Shown: in pieces, positions 45,075 through 55,700 of the stretch
Numbering within the stretch: the stretch's first letter is position 1
Layout of the letters: the number at the start of each line of letters is the position of its first letter
Source: Burkholderia guangdongensis
GTDB taxonomy: Bacteria > Pseudomonadota > Gammaproteobacteria > Burkholderiales > Burkholderiaceae
DNA: 64,000 nucleotides
Reading direction: 5' to 3'
Assembly (NCBI RefSeq): GCF_013403875.1
Contig: NZ_JACBNX010000014.1
Coordinates: forward strand, 62,001 to 126,000
The notes under the pieces: model-generated
What the model was told of the DNA's origin: nothing
Databases searched by the model: none
Seen by the model: the letters and a program-made list of their open reading frames with translations, nothing else
Position numbers and translations under genes: made by a program

Positions 45075-45872
45075 ATGAATCAGGCAGTTTCACCCGGCAC
45101 CCCGGCGATCGAGTTCCGCAACGTCTCGTGCCGCTTCATTTCGCCCGAAGGCCGCGCCACCGTCGCGCTGCGCGACTTCAGCATGAGCGTCGCGCGCGGC
45201 GAGTTCATCGCGGTCGTCGGCCCGACCGGCTGCGGCAAGTCGACGACGCTGAACATGATCACCGGGCTGCTCAAGCCCGCATCCGGCGAAGTCCGCGTGA
45301 TGGGCCGCCCGGTCGACGGGATCGACCCGCGGATCGGCTTCGTGTTCCAGGCCGACGCGGTATTCCCGTGGCGCAACGTGATCGACAACGTCGCGGCGGG
45401 CCCGCTGTTCCGCGGCCGCTCGAAGGACGTCGCATACGGCCAGGCCGAGGAATGGATCCGCAAGGTCGGCCTCGACAAATTCGCGAAGCACTACCCGCAC
45501 CAGCTGTCCGGCGGCATGCGCAAGCGCGTCGCGCTCGCGCAGACGTTCATCAATCAGCCGGAGATCCTGCTGATGGACGAGCCGTTCTCCGCGCTCGACA
45601 TGCAGACCCGCACGCTGATGCAGGACGAGCTGCTGCAGCTCTGGTCCGCGAACAAGGGCTCGGTCGTGTTCGTCACGCACGATCTCGAAGAGGCGATCGC
45701 GCTCGCGGACCGCGTGTTCGTGCTGACCGCGCGCCCGGCGACGCTCAAGCGCGTGTACGAGATCGATCTGCCGCGCCCGCGCGTGATGTCGGAAGTGCGC
45801 TACGACCCGCGCTTCATCGAGATCTCCAAGGACATCTGGCACGATCTGCGCGAAGAAGTGCAGATCGGCTAA
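45075..45872 (+). CDS. ABC transporter ATP-binding protein (NitT/TauT family)
   Basis: A 265-residue nucleotide-binding protein with Walker A (GPTGCGKSTTLN), Q loop (FVFQADAVFPW), signature (LSGGMRKRVALAQ), Walker B (EILLMDEPFSALD) and H loop (VFVTHDLEEAI), all intact. It energises uptake with the neighbouring permease and binding protein. Confidence 0.94.
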   Translation: MNQAVSPGTPAIEFRNVSCRFISPEGRATVALRDFSMSVARGEFIAVVGPTGCGKSTTLNMITGLLKPASGEVRVMGRPVDGIDPRIGFVFQADAVFPWRNVIDNVAAGPLFRGRSKDVAYGQAEEWIRKVGLDKFAKHYPHQLSGGMRKRVALAQTFINQPEILLMDEPFSALDMQTRTLMQDELLQLWSANKGSVVFVTHDLEEAIALADRVFVLTARPATLKRVYEIDLPRPRVMSEVRYDPRFIEISKDIWHDLREEVQIG

Positions 45873-45899
45873 CGCAAGCAAGGAACAGGAAACAGGAGC

Positions 45900-46757
45900 A
45901 TGACCGACATGACGCTTCCCACCACCGCTCTCGCCACGGGCACGCTCGAAGACGAGACGCGTGCCGCGCAAGGCCGGCTGCGCCGCCGCCGGCAACTGAT
46001 CATCGGCCTGCGGATCGCGGTCCTCGTCGTCGTGCTCGGCGGCTGGGAACTGGCCGCGCGCGTGAAATGGATCGATCCGTTCTTCTTCTCGATGCCGTCG
46101 CTGATCTACGCGCAGATCGTCGACTGGTTCGTGAACGGCACGTCGCAGGGCCCGCTGCTCACGCAGGTCTGGGTCACGCTCGAGGAAACCACGATCGGCT
46201 TCCTGATCGGCTCGGTCGCCGGCGTGTTCTGCGGGATCGTGCTCGGCCGCAACAAGCTGATGGCCGACGTGTTCGGCCTGTACATCCAGATCGCGAACTC
46301 GATCCCGCGCGTCGTGCTCGGCTCGGTGTTCGTGATCGCGCTCGGCCTCGGGATGGCGTCGAAGATCGCGCTGGCCGTCGTGATGGTGTTCTTCGTCGTA
46401 TTCGGCAACGCGTTCCAGGGCGTGCGCGAAGCGGACCGCTACCTGATCGCGAACGCGCAGATTCTCGGCGCGTCGCGCCGGCAGATCACCACGTCGGTCG
46501 TGATTCCGTCCGCGCTGTCGTGGATTCTCGCGAGCCTGCACGTGAGCTTCGGCTTCGCGCTCGTCGGTGCGGTCGTCGGCGAATTCCTCGGCTCGAAGCA
46601 GGGTATCGGCCTGCTGATCTCGACCGCGCAGGGCGCGTTCAACGCCAGCGGCGTATTTGCCGCGATGATCGTGCTCGCCGTGGTCGCGCTCGCCGCCGAC
46701 TATCTGCTGACCTGGCTCGAGAAGCGGCTGCTGAAGTGGCGCCCCGCCGCGTTCTGA
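45900..46757 (+). CDS. ABC transporter permease (NitT/TauT family)
   Basis: A 285-residue inner membrane protein with six predicted helices and the EAA loop (EADRYLIANAQILGASRRQI). It completes the importer. The ATG at 45900 follows AGGAG closely; an in-frame ATG at 45909 has better spacing. It is 28 bp after the ATPase gene. Confidence 0.92.
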   Translation: MTDMTLPTTALATGTLEDETRAAQGRLRRRRQLIIGLRIAVLVVVLGGWELAARVKWIDPFFFSMPSLIYAQIVDWFVNGTSQGPLLTQVWVTLEETTIGFLIGSVAGVFCGIVLGRNKLMADVFGLYIQIANSIPRVVLGSVFVIALGLGMASKIALAVVMVFFVVFGNAFQGVREADRYLIANAQILGASRRQITTSVVIPSALSWILASLHVSFGFALVGAVVGEFLGSKQGIGLLISTAQGAFNASGVFAAMIVLAVVALAADYLLTWLEKRLLKWRPAAF

Positions 46758-46821
46758 TCGCCGTTCTCGTCGAACGCAACGTCGGCAACGTAGTAATGTA
46801 GGTAGCATGCGCAACGCACCG

Positions 46822-46855
46822 ACCGCGCCCCGGCCTCGCATGGCCCGGGCGCGGT
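46822..46855 (+). other. Hairpin between permease and kinase genes
   Basis: ACCGCGCCC (46822-46830) pairs perfectly with GGGCGCGGT (46847-46855), and after one mismatch the stem continues with GGCC/GGCC, leaving a 6-base loop. There is no T run, so it is not a classical terminator. It may protect or attenuate the mRNA between the transporter and sensor genes. Confidence 0.5.
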
Positions 46856-46874
46856 TCGGCATTGAGGGGAAACG

Positions 46875-48254
46875 ATGACGCACAGCCTGCGCGGAAGGCT
46901 GCTCTGGTGGCTGCTGCTGCCGCTGACGGTGTTCGTGCTGATCGCGGGCGCGATGTCGTACGACACCGCGCGGCGCACCGCCGATCTGGTGCAGGACAGC
47001 GCGCTCGTCGCGTCCGCGCGGACGATCGGCGAGGACGTCGACTGGCTCAACGGCTCGCTCGTCGCCGACGTGCCGCCGGCCGCGCTCGAGATCTTCGATT
47101 CGCCGTCGCACGATTCGGTGTTCTACAAGGTGATCGACGACCGTGGCCGGCTGCTCGCCGGCGCGCCGGATCTCGAGGTGCCCGCGCAACATGGCGCCGA
47201 TCCGGCGATGTTCGAGACCGATCTCGACGGGTTGCCGCTGCGCGCGGTCGCGTACGATCGCGCGCTCTACAACGAAGGCCGTACCGAGACCGTGACCGTC
47301 GTCGTCGGCAAGACGCAGCGCTCGCGCACCGCGATGATCGCCACGCTGTGGCGGCCGCAGCTGCTGCGGCTGTCGCTGATGCTCGTGCTCGCGGTCGTGC
47401 TCGTCTATCTCGGCCTCACGTTCGAGCTGCGCCCGCTGATGAAGCTGAAGGACGACGTCGCGGACCGCGGGCCGATGGAGCTCGAGCCGATCCGCACGGA
47501 ACGGCTGCAGACCGAGCTGCGGCCGATCGTCGACGCGATCAACCAGTGCATCGCGCGGCTGAACCTGCACGTCGCGACGCAGCGGCGCTTCATCGCGGAC
47601 GCCGCGCACCAGCTGCGCACGCCGATCGCGGTACTCGACACGCAGATCCAGTACGCGCTGCAGCAGGACCGTGCGGACCCCGAACTGAACGCGATGCTCG
47701 AGAGCATGCAGCGCGGCAGCCGCAAGATGGCCGACGTGACCGACAAGCTGCTGCTGCTGGCGCACGCGGAGGCGACGCCGTCGACGTTGCTGAACGGCCG
47801 CGTCGATCTCGCGGCCGTCGTGTCGAGCGTGTTCGAGGAGACCATCGTGCTCGCGCAGCAGCGCGACATCGATCTCGGCGCGGATCTCGGCGCGGATCTC
47901 GGCGAGGGGCTCGACGTCGTGGGCAACGACAGCCTGCTGACCGCACTGCTGATGAATCTGGTCGACAACGCGGTACGCTATACGCAGCCGGGCGGCTGCG
48001 TGACGGTCGCCGCGCGCCGCGACGGCGACGCAGTCGTGCTCGACGTGATCGACAACGGCCCGGGGATTCCGGCCGAGGCGCGGCCGCACGTGTTCAAGCG
48101 CTTCTATCGCGTGTCGGCGGACACCGAGGGCTCGGGGCTCGGGCTCGCGATCGTGCGCGAGATCGCGCAGGCGCACGGCGGCAGCGCGTCGCTCGCGCCG
48201 GGGCCGGGCAATCGCGGTATCGTCGTGACCGTGCGGCTGCCCGCGTATCGTTGA
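46875..48254 (+). CDS. Sensor histidine kinase (TctE-like)
   Basis: A 459-residue kinase with an N-terminal helix (LLWWLLLPLTVFVLIAGAM), a periplasmic 2CSK_N sensor region, a second helix (LSLMLVLAVVLVYLGLTF), phospho-acceptor His245 (FIADAAHQLRTPI) and an HATPase domain (NLVDNAVRYT, DNGPGIP, GSGLGLAIV). A three-fold 12-bp DNA repeat (47871-47904) encodes LGADLGADLG before the N box. It lies directly downstream of the ABC genes and upstream of its response regulator, so it may sense the transported solute. Confidence 0.9.
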   Translation: MTHSLRGRLLWWLLLPLTVFVLIAGAMSYDTARRTADLVQDSALVASARTIGEDVDWLNGSLVADVPPAALEIFDSPSHDSVFYKVIDDRGRLLAGAPDLEVPAQHGADPAMFETDLDGLPLRAVAYDRALYNEGRTETVTVVVGKTQRSRTAMIATLWRPQLLRLSLMLVLAVVLVYLGLTFELRPLMKLKDDVADRGPMELEPIRTERLQTELRPIVDAINQCIARLNLHVATQRRFIADAAHQLRTPIAVLDTQIQYALQQDRADPELNAMLESMQRGSRKMADVTDKLLLLAHAEATPSTLLNGRVDLAAVVSSVFEETIVLAQQRDIDLGADLGADLGEGLDVVGNDSLLTALLMNLVDNAVRYTQPGGCVTVAARRDGDAVVLDVIDNGPGIPAEARPHVFKRFYRVSADTEGSGLGLAIVREIAQAHGGSASLAPGPGNRGIVVTVRLPAYR

Positions 48255-48271
48255 AGGTATGGGTTGATGCA

Positions 48272-48949
48272 ATGAAACTACTGCTGGTGGAAGACAACGC
48301 CGAGCTCGCGCACTGGGTCGTGAGCCTGTTGCGCGGCGAGGATTTCGCGGTCGACTGCGTGAGCGACGGCGAAGGCGCGGACGCGGTGCTCAAGACCGAG
48401 CGCTACGACGCGGTGCTGCTCGACATGCGGCTGCCCGGCATCAGCGGCAAGGAAGTGCTCGGACGGTTGCGCCGCCGCAACGACAACGTGCCGGTGCTGA
48501 TGCTGACCGCGCACGGCTCGGTCGACGACAAGGTCGACTGCTTCAGCGCGGGCGCCGACGACTACGTGGTGAAGCCGTTCGAGTCGCGCGAACTCGTCGC
48601 GCGGATCCGCGCGCTGATCCGCCGGCAGGCGGGCGTCGGCGCGACGCAGCTCGTCTGCGGCGATCTCGTCTATGCGTTCGGCACGCGCGAATTCCGCTGC
48701 AACGACGCGCCGCTCACGCTGCGCCGGCGCGAGCACGCGATTCTCGAGACGCTGATGCTGCAGCAGAACAAGACGGTGTCGAAGGCGCGGCTGATGGACA
48801 GCGTGTTCGCGCTCGACGACGAACCGAGCGCCGACGCGATCGACATCTACATCCACCGGCTGCGCAAGCATCTCGCGGGCAGCACCGCGGAAATCATCAC
48901 GCTGCGCGGGCTCGGCTACATCCTGCGTAGCAAGGCCGCGCAAGGCTGA
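48272..48949 (+). CDS. OmpR-family response regulator (TctD-like)
   Basis: A 225-residue regulator with the receiver pocket (EDN at 7-9), phospho-acceptor Asp in AVLLDMRLPG (about residue 51), Lys in YVVKPFE, and a winged-helix domain (RREHAILETLMLQQN, LRGLGYIL). It starts 17 bp after the kinase stop. Its targets are probably the adjacent ABC operon and porin. Confidence 0.92.
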   Translation: MKLLLVEDNAELAHWVVSLLRGEDFAVDCVSDGEGADAVLKTERYDAVLLDMRLPGISGKEVLGRLRRRNDNVPVLMLTAHGSVDDKVDCFSAGADDYVVKPFESRELVARIRALIRRQAGVGATQLVCGDLVYAFGTREFRCNDAPLTLRRREHAILETLMLQQNKTVSKARLMDSVFALDDEPSADAIDIYIHRLRKHLAGSTAEIITLRGLGYILRSKAAQG

Positions 48950-48950
48950 C

Positions 48951-48976
48951 GCGGCGGGCCGCCGCTTTCCTCTTTT
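48951..48976 (+). terminator. Possible terminator after the response regulator; rest of gap empty
   Basis: A short GC stem (GCGGC/GCCGC around GGGCC) is followed by TTTCCTCTTTT, suggesting termination of the ABC-two-component run. The rest of the 337-bp gap to the porin start shows no gene and no strong promoter. Confidence 0.4.
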
Positions 48977-49286
48977 CAGTGTCGTTTTCTTGCCACTCGC
49001 ATCGCCGCGCCGCTGGCGTTCGCGCGCCGCGCACAGGCGTGCCGCCGATCGCGCGGAGCCTCTACCGACGGGCATTTGCGCGGGCCCGATGTTCCGGAAA
49101 CCGAAGCATTGCGAATGTCCTTCGGTGTTTTTACCGAGCCATGTGACAAAGCCGCGAAAGCGGCGTGAAGGATTGCCCTCTCTACGATTCGACCCGTCGG
49201 CTCTCGCGAGAGGGCCGGCCGACCGAGGCAGCCGACACGGACTGCCAACGACCCGAATTCAACGTGGCAGCTCAGAGGAGACGATC

Positions 49287-50417
49287 TTGAAGCAAAAATA
49301 CCTGGCCCTTTCCATCGCGGCAGGCCTGTGTGCCGCGACGCAGGCGCACGCGCAATCGAGCGTGCAGCTCTACGGCCTCATCGACCTGAGCGCGCCGACC
49401 TACATCACGCACGCGGATGCGAACGGCAAGCACTATATCGGCATGGGCAACTTCGGCGAGCCGTGGTTCAGCGGCAGCCGCTGGGGCCTGAAGGGCGCCG
49501 AGGACATCGGCGGCGGCACGAAGGTGATCTTCCGCCTCGAAAGCGAATTCCGCATGGCCGACGGCCAGATGGAAGACCCGGGCCAGATCTTCGACCGCGA
49601 TTCGTGGGTGGGCATCGAGGACCAGACGTTCGGCAAGATCACGGCCGGCTTCCAGGATACGGTCGCGAAGGACACGTCGGGCATCTACGCCGATCCGTAC
49701 GTCGCGACGAATCTGACGACCGAGGAAGGCGCGTACACGAACGCGAACAACTTCAAGCAGCTGGTGTTCTACGCAGCGGGCCCGACCGGCACGCGCTCGA
49801 CCAACAGCATCACGTGGAAGAAGCTGTTCAGCAACGGCCTGTACGCAGCGGCCGACTACCAGTTCAGCAACTCGACCGAGTTCGCGACCGGCTCGGGCTA
49901 TCAGGCGGCGCTCGGCTACCACGGCGGCCCGTTCAACGTGGCAGGCTTCTACGACCACACGAACAACGGCGGCTACGTGGACCACACGTACTCGATCGGC
50001 GGTAACTACACGTACGCCGACCTGCTGACGTTCAAGACCGGCTACTTCCACTACGACGGCGATCAGGGCTCGCTCGGCAAGCGTCACGACAACGCCTGGA
50101 CGGTGTCGCTGAAGCTGAAGCCGCACGGCGCGCTCGACTACGAGCTCGGCTATCAGCAGATGCACACGAAGAATGCCGCGTACAACGTCGACGGCGACAT
50201 TCCGAACGCGAACTCGGGCGCGTTCAGCCTGACGAGCGGCGTCGGCAACGGCTACAAGGAAACGCTGTACGGCTCGGTGTTCTATCACCTGTCGAAGCGC
50301 ACCGAAGTGTATCTGGCCGGCGACTACATGCGTCTGCACGGCGGCTACACGGTCGCGACGACGTTCGGCGCGAAGAACCAGCTCGAGCTGACCTCGGGTA
50401 TCCGTACCCGCTTCTGA
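49287..50417 (+). CDS. Outer membrane porin, Gram-negative OmpC-like (Burkholderia type)
   Basis: A 376-residue general porin: signal peptide (KQKYLALSIAAGLCAATQA), mature start QSSVQLYGLID, the SRWGLKGAEDIGGG loop and a C-terminal phenylalanine (SGIRTRF) for BAM recognition. It forms trimeric diffusion channels. No ATG fits: the only good start is a TTG at 49287 with AGAGGAG six bases upstream, and it gives a normal signal peptide. It lies behind the ABC and two-component genes and may serve the same solute. Confidence 0.92.
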   Translation: MKQKYLALSIAAGLCAATQAHAQSSVQLYGLIDLSAPTYITHADANGKHYIGMGNFGEPWFSGSRWGLKGAEDIGGGTKVIFRLESEFRMADGQMEDPGQIFDRDSWVGIEDQTFGKITAGFQDTVAKDTSGIYADPYVATNLTTEEGAYTNANNFKQLVFYAAGPTGTRSTNSITWKKLFSNGLYAAADYQFSNSTEFATGSGYQAALGYHGGPFNVAGFYDHTNNGGYVDHTYSIGGNYTYADLLTFKTGYFHYDGDQGSLGKRHDNAWTVSLKLKPHGALDYELGYQQMHTKNAAYNVDGDIPNANSGAFSLTSGVGNGYKETLYGSVFYHLSKRTEVYLAGDYMRLHGGYTVATTFGAKNQLELTSGIRTRF

Positions 50418-50500
50418 TGCAGGTTGCGGCGCGCGCGCGGCGACGTGCGCGCACCGCGCCTCAATCCCGTTTCTTCGGGGGTTTCTCCCATCTCCAATTC

Positions 50501-50538
50501 GGCACGCCTGCGCTTTGCGCTTGCGTGCCCTTTTTTTT
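50501..50538 (+). terminator. Intrinsic terminator of the porin gene
   Basis: GGCACGC (50501-50507) pairs with GCGTGCC (50523-50529), inner GCGC pairing extends the stem, and eight consecutive T bases follow (50531-50538). This is a strong terminator. Confidence 0.9.
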
Positions 50539-50694
50539 GTTCGCGCGACGCGCGCCGACGGTTCCGCGTCCACCGCTTGACCTGCGCCCCCCGTATCGAT
50601 AGCGTTTCGGCTTCGCTCGACGCGGCCAGGCCGCCGCGGCGGCGCCGGCGCCCGATTTCCGGGCGCGGCGCCCGGGCACCGATGGAACAGGACG

Positions 50695-52731
50695 ATGCAG
50701 AAACTCGATGCGGCCAGCCCGCAGGCGTCGTCGACGGATTTCGCCGCCGACAACGTCGCGCGCCTCGCGGCGCTTTTCCCCGAACTCGTGACCGAGGGGC
50801 CGAACGGCGCCTCGATCGACGTCGACGCGCTGAAGACGCTCGTCGGCGAGCGCACCGTCGGCGACGCCGACGAAAAATACGGATTCCACTGGCATGGCAA
50901 GCGCCGCGCGCGGCAGGCGGCGCTGACGCCGTCGACCGGCACGCTGCGGCCCTGCCCCGCCGACAGCGTCGCGTGGGACGACACGCGCCATCTGATGATC
51001 GAGGGCGACAACCTCGACGTGATGAAGCTGCTGCACAAGAGCTACGCGGGCAAGGTGAAGCTCGCGTATTTCGATCCGCCATACAACACCGGCAGCGATT
51101 TCGTCTATCCGGACGACTTCAGCGACAGCATCCGCCATTACCTGTCGATCACCGGCCAGGCCGACGACGGCGTGAAGCGCGGCACGAACACCGAGGCGAA
51201 CGGCCGGTTCCATACCGACTGGCTGAACATGATCTATCCGCGCCTGAAGCTCGCGCACGCGCTGCTCGCCGACGACGGCGTGCTCGCGGTGCACATCGAC
51301 GAGCACGAGGTGCACGCGCTCGTACTGATCCTGCGCGAGATCTTCGGCGAGGAGAACGAGCTCGGCGTCGCGGTGTGGGACAAGCGCAATCCGAAGGGCG
51401 ACGCGCGCGGGCTCGCGTATCAGCACGAATCGCTGGTGCTGTTCGCGCGCGACGCGCAAACGCTGTACGAGCGCGCGCCGCTGAAGCGCCCGAAGCGCAA
51501 CGCGCAGCGGATGCTCGACGCCGCGCGGGACGCGCTGCGCAAGAGCGCGACGCCCGCCGACGCCGCGCAGACGTACCGCGCGTGGGTGAAGGCGCAGACC
51601 GGGCTGTCCGGCGGCGAGGCGATGTACGACCGGCTGTCGGCCGACGGGCGCGCGTACCGGCTCGTGTCGATGGCGTGGCCGAACAAGAAGAAGGCGCCGG
51701 ACGAATACTTCGTTCCGCTGATTCATCCGGTCACGCAACGACCGTGCCCGGTGCCGGAGCGCGGCTGGCGCAATCCGCCGGCGACGATGGCTTCGCTGCT
51801 CGAGCGCGGGCTGATCGAGTTCGGCGCGGACGACACCACGCAGCCGCAGCGGATCTATTACCTCGACGAGAACATGCACGAGAACGTGCCGTCGGTGCTG
51901 CCGTTCGGCGGCTCCGACGATGCGCTGCTGAAGGCGCTCGGCGTGCCGTTCGAGCAGCCGAAGCCGGTCGAGTTCGCGCAATCGGTGATCGGCTGGTGCA
52001 CGAGCGGTGACGACATCGTGCTCGACTGCTTCGCCGGCTCCGGCTCGACCGGGCACGCGGTGATGGCGCTGAACGCGGCCGACGGCGGGCGCCGCCGCTA
52101 CGTGCTCGTGCAGCTGCCGGAGCCGCTCGACACGCACGACAAGGCGCAGCACGCGGCCGCCGAATTCTGCAGGAAGCTGAAGAAGCCCGCGACGCTCGCG
52201 GAGCTGACGAAGGAGCGCCTGCGCCGCGCCGCGCAGCAGATCGCGCGCGACTATCCGGAAAGCACCGGCGATCTCGGCTTTCGCGCGTACCGGCTCGATT
52301 CGACGAACGTGATCGAATGGGATCCGCGCCGCGACGATCTCGATCACGCGCTGTTCGCGTCGATCGAGCACATCAAGATGGGCCGCACCGACGACGATCT
52401 GATCGTCGAACTGATGCTGAAGCTCGGCCTCGATCTGTGCACGCCGGTCGCGCGCCACGCGGTGGCCGGCAAGGCCGTGCATGCGATCGGCACGTCGATC
52501 GTCGCGTGCTTCGACGCGCGGATCACCCGCGACGACGCCGAGCCGCTCGCCGAAGGGATCGTCGCGCTGCTCGACACGATCGGCGCCGTCGGCAGCATCG
52601 GCTCCATCGGCACAACGCGCGGCGACGCGACATGCCTGTTCCGTGACACCGGCTTCGTCGACGACGTCGCGAAGCTGAACCTCGCCGTGCTGCTCGAGCA
52701 GCGCGGCGTGAAGCGCGTGCGGAGTCTCTGA
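50695..52731 (+). CDS. mod: Type III restriction-modification DNA methyltransferase (Mod)
   Basis: A 678-residue beta-class N6-adenine methyltransferase. The catalytic motif IV DPPYNTGSDF lies near residue 127, before the SAM motif I DCFAGSGSTGH near residue 444, which is the beta-class order. The long central stretch between them is the target-recognition domain. The enzyme methylates one strand of an asymmetric 5-6 bp site and pairs with Res for cleavage. From memory, a related B. cenocepacia Mod modifies CACAG; whether this one does is not shown by sequence. AGGA precedes the ATG. It overlaps res by one base. Confidence 0.93.
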   Translation: MQKLDAASPQASSTDFAADNVARLAALFPELVTEGPNGASIDVDALKTLVGERTVGDADEKYGFHWHGKRRARQAALTPSTGTLRPCPADSVAWDDTRHLMIEGDNLDVMKLLHKSYAGKVKLAYFDPPYNTGSDFVYPDDFSDSIRHYLSITGQADDGVKRGTNTEANGRFHTDWLNMIYPRLKLAHALLADDGVLAVHIDEHEVHALVLILREIFGEENELGVAVWDKRNPKGDARGLAYQHESLVLFARDAQTLYERAPLKRPKRNAQRMLDAARDALRKSATPADAAQTYRAWVKAQTGLSGGEAMYDRLSADGRAYRLVSMAWPNKKKAPDEYFVPLIHPVTQRPCPVPERGWRNPPATMASLLERGLIEFGADDTTQPQRIYYLDENMHENVPSVLPFGGSDDALLKALGVPFEQPKPVEFAQSVIGWCTSGDDIVLDCFAGSGSTGHAVMALNAADGGRRRYVLVQLPEPLDTHDKAQHAAAEFCRKLKKPATLAELTKERLRRAAQQIARDYPESTGDLGFRAYRLDSTNVIEWDPRRDDLDHALFASIEHIKMGRTDDDLIVELMLKLGLDLCTPVARHAVAGKAVHAIGTSIVACFDARITRDDAEPLAEGIVALLDTIGAVGSIGSIGTTRGDATCLFRDTGFVDDVAKLNLAVLLEQRGVKRVRSL

Positions 52732-55700
52732 TGCGTCTGCACTTCGAAGCCGACCTCGACTACCAGCGCGACGCGATCGAGGCGGTCTGCGATCTATTCC
52801 GCGGCCAGGAGGCGTGCGACGGCGAATTCAGCGTGGTCGCGCGCGGCACGCACGCCGATCCGGCGAGCCCGCAGCGCGCGCTCGGGATCGGCGCGTCCGG
52901 GCTCGGGATCGGCAACCGGCTGTCGATCACCGCCGACGCGCTCGCGCAGAACCTCGCCGACATCCAGCTGCGCGGCGGCCTGCCGCCGTCCGGCGCGCTG
53001 ACGTCGCACGACTTCACGGTCGAGATGGAGACCGGCACCGGCAAGACTTACGTGTATCTGCGCACGATCTTCGAGCTGAACCGCCGCTACGGCTTCACGA
53101 AATTCGTGATCGTCGTGCCGTCGGTCGCGATCAAGGAAGGCGTGTACAAGATGCTGCAGATGACCGGGCAGCATTTCCGCGAGTTGTACGCGGGCGTGCC
53201 GTTCGACGCCTTCCTGTACGACTCCGCGAAACTCGGCCAGGTGCGGAACTTCGCGGCGAGCGCGACGATCCAGGTGATGGTCGTGACCGTCGCCGCGATC
53301 AACAAGAAGGACGTGAACAACCTGTACAAGGACAGCGAGAAGACCGGCGGCGAGAAGCCGATCGATCTGATTCGCGCGACGCGGCCGATCGTGATCGTCG
53401 ACGAGCCGCAGAGCGTCGACGGCGGTCTCGAGGGCCGCGGCAAGGAAGCGCTCGCCGCGATGCGGCCGCTCTGCACGCTGCGCTACTCGGCGACGCACGT
53501 CGACCGGCATCACATGGTCTACCGGCTCGACGCGGTCGACGCGTACGAGCGCAAGCTCGTCAAGCAGATCGAGATCGCGTCGGCGTCCGTCGAGGACGCG
53601 CACAACCTGCCGTACGTGCGGCTCGTCTCGGTGTCGAACCGGCGCGGCGCGATCGCCGCGCGCGTCGAGCTCGACGTCGCGGCCGGCGGCGGAGTGAAGC
53701 GTCAGGCGGTCGCGGTCGCCGACGGCGACGATCTCGAGCGCGTGACGCAGCGCGCGCTGTACGCGGGGCTGCGGATCGGCGAGATCCACGCGGCGAAGGG
53801 CGCCGAGTACATGGAGCTGCGCGATGCCGGCGGCGAAACGTTTCTTTCGCTAGGCGAAGCGTACGGCGACATCGACACGCTCGCGGTGCAGCGCGAGATG
53901 ATCCGCCGCACGATCCGCGAGCATCTCGACAAGGAGCTGCGGCTGCACGCGCGCGGCGTGAAGGTGCTGTCGCTGTTCTTCGTCGATTCGGTCGACCGGT
54001 ACCGCCGCTACGATTCGCACGGCACGCCGGTGAAGGGCGATTACGCGCGGATCTTCGAGGAGGAATACGCGCGCGCGGCGAAGCTGCCCGCGTATCGCGC
54101 GCTGTTCGACGGCGCCGATGCCGTGCATGGTGGGCACGGGGAGCACGGGGAGCACGATGCGGCCGGCGTGCACGACGGCTACTTCTCGATCGACCGCAAG
54201 GGCGGCTGGACCGATACGAGCGAAGGCAGCGCGGGCAGCCGCGAGAACGCGGAGCGCGCGTACAGCCTGATCATGCGCGAGAAGGAAGCGCTGCTGTCGT
54301 TCGATACGCCGTTGCGCTTCATCTTCTCGCATTCGGCGCTGAAGGAAGGCTGGGACAATCCGAACGTGTTCCAGATCTGCACGCTGCGCGACGTCCAGAC
54401 CGAGCGCGAGCGGCGTCAGACGCTCGGCCGCGGCTTGCGTCTCGCGGTCGACCAGCGCGGCGAACGGGTGCGCGACGCCGGCGTGAACACGCTCACCGTG
54501 ATCGCGACCGAACCGTACGAGCGCTTCGCGGAGAGCCTGCAGAAGGAGATCGAGGCCGATACGGGGATTCGCTTCGGCGTCGTCGGCGAGCATCAGTTCG
54601 CGGCGCTCGCAGTGCGGGAGGCGGACGGGCCCGCGCATCCGCTCGGGATCGAGCTGTCGCGCGTGCTGTGGACGCATCTGCGCGCGCAGGGCTACATCGA
54701 CGCGCAGGGCAAGGTGCTCGACGCGCTGAAGGGCGCGCTGCGGCGCGGCGTGCTCGCGCTGCCGGATGCGTTCGAGATGCTGCGCGCGCAGATCGTCGCG
54801 ACGCTGCGCAAGCTGTGCGGCCGCTTCGAGATCCACAACGCGGACGAGCGGCGCGCGATCGCGCTGCGCCACGACGCGTCGGGCAAGGCGGTGTATCTCG
54901 GCGACGATTTTCGGGCGCTGTGGGACCGGATCAAGCATCGGACCGTGTACCACGTGCAGTTCGACAACGCGAAGCTCGTGCGCGATTGCACGGCCGCGTT
55001 GCGCGACGCGCCCGACGTCGCGCGTGCGCGGCTTCAATGGCGCAAGGCCGAGATCGACGTCGGTCGCGCGGGCGTCGACGCGATCGAAATGACGGGCGCG
55101 GGGATCGTGCTGATCGACGAGGGTGAACTGCTGCTGCCGGACCTGCTCACCGAGCTGCAGGACCGCACGCAACTCACGCGGCGCTCGCTCGCGACGATTC
55201 TGGCCGACAGCGGGCGGCTCGACGATTTCCGTCGGAATCCTCAGCAGTTCATCGCGCTCGCGGCGGATGCGATCAATCGCTGCAAGCGGCTCGCGCTCGT
55301 CGACGGAATCGAATACCGGAAGCTCGGCGACCGGCACGTCCATGCGCTCGAATCGTTCGGCGACGCGACGCTGACCGGCTATCTGCGCGATCTGCGGACC
55401 GACGCGCGCAAGTCGATCCACGACGCGATCGTCTGCGGGTCGGAGGCCGAGCGCGCGTTCGCCGACGCGCTCGAGCGGCACGACGACGTGAAGCTCTACG
55501 CGAAGCTGCCCGGCTGGTTCAGGGTGCCGACGCCGCTCGGCGGCTATACGCCGGACTGGGCGGTGCTGATCGAGCGCGGCGGCGACGCGAGGCTGTATTT
55601 CGTCGTCGAGACGAAGCGCGGCCGGGGCGATGGCGAGTTGAGCGAGCACGAGCGTGCGAAGCTCGCGTGCGGGGACGCGCATTTTCGGGCGCTGGCGGAT

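Noticed and set aside
45090..48272. A 1060-codon open frame on the minus strand
   Set aside because: It is antisense to the ABC, permease and kinase genes, which have complete family motifs. Its composition is Arg/His/Asp-rich, the usual product of reading GC-rich genes backwards.
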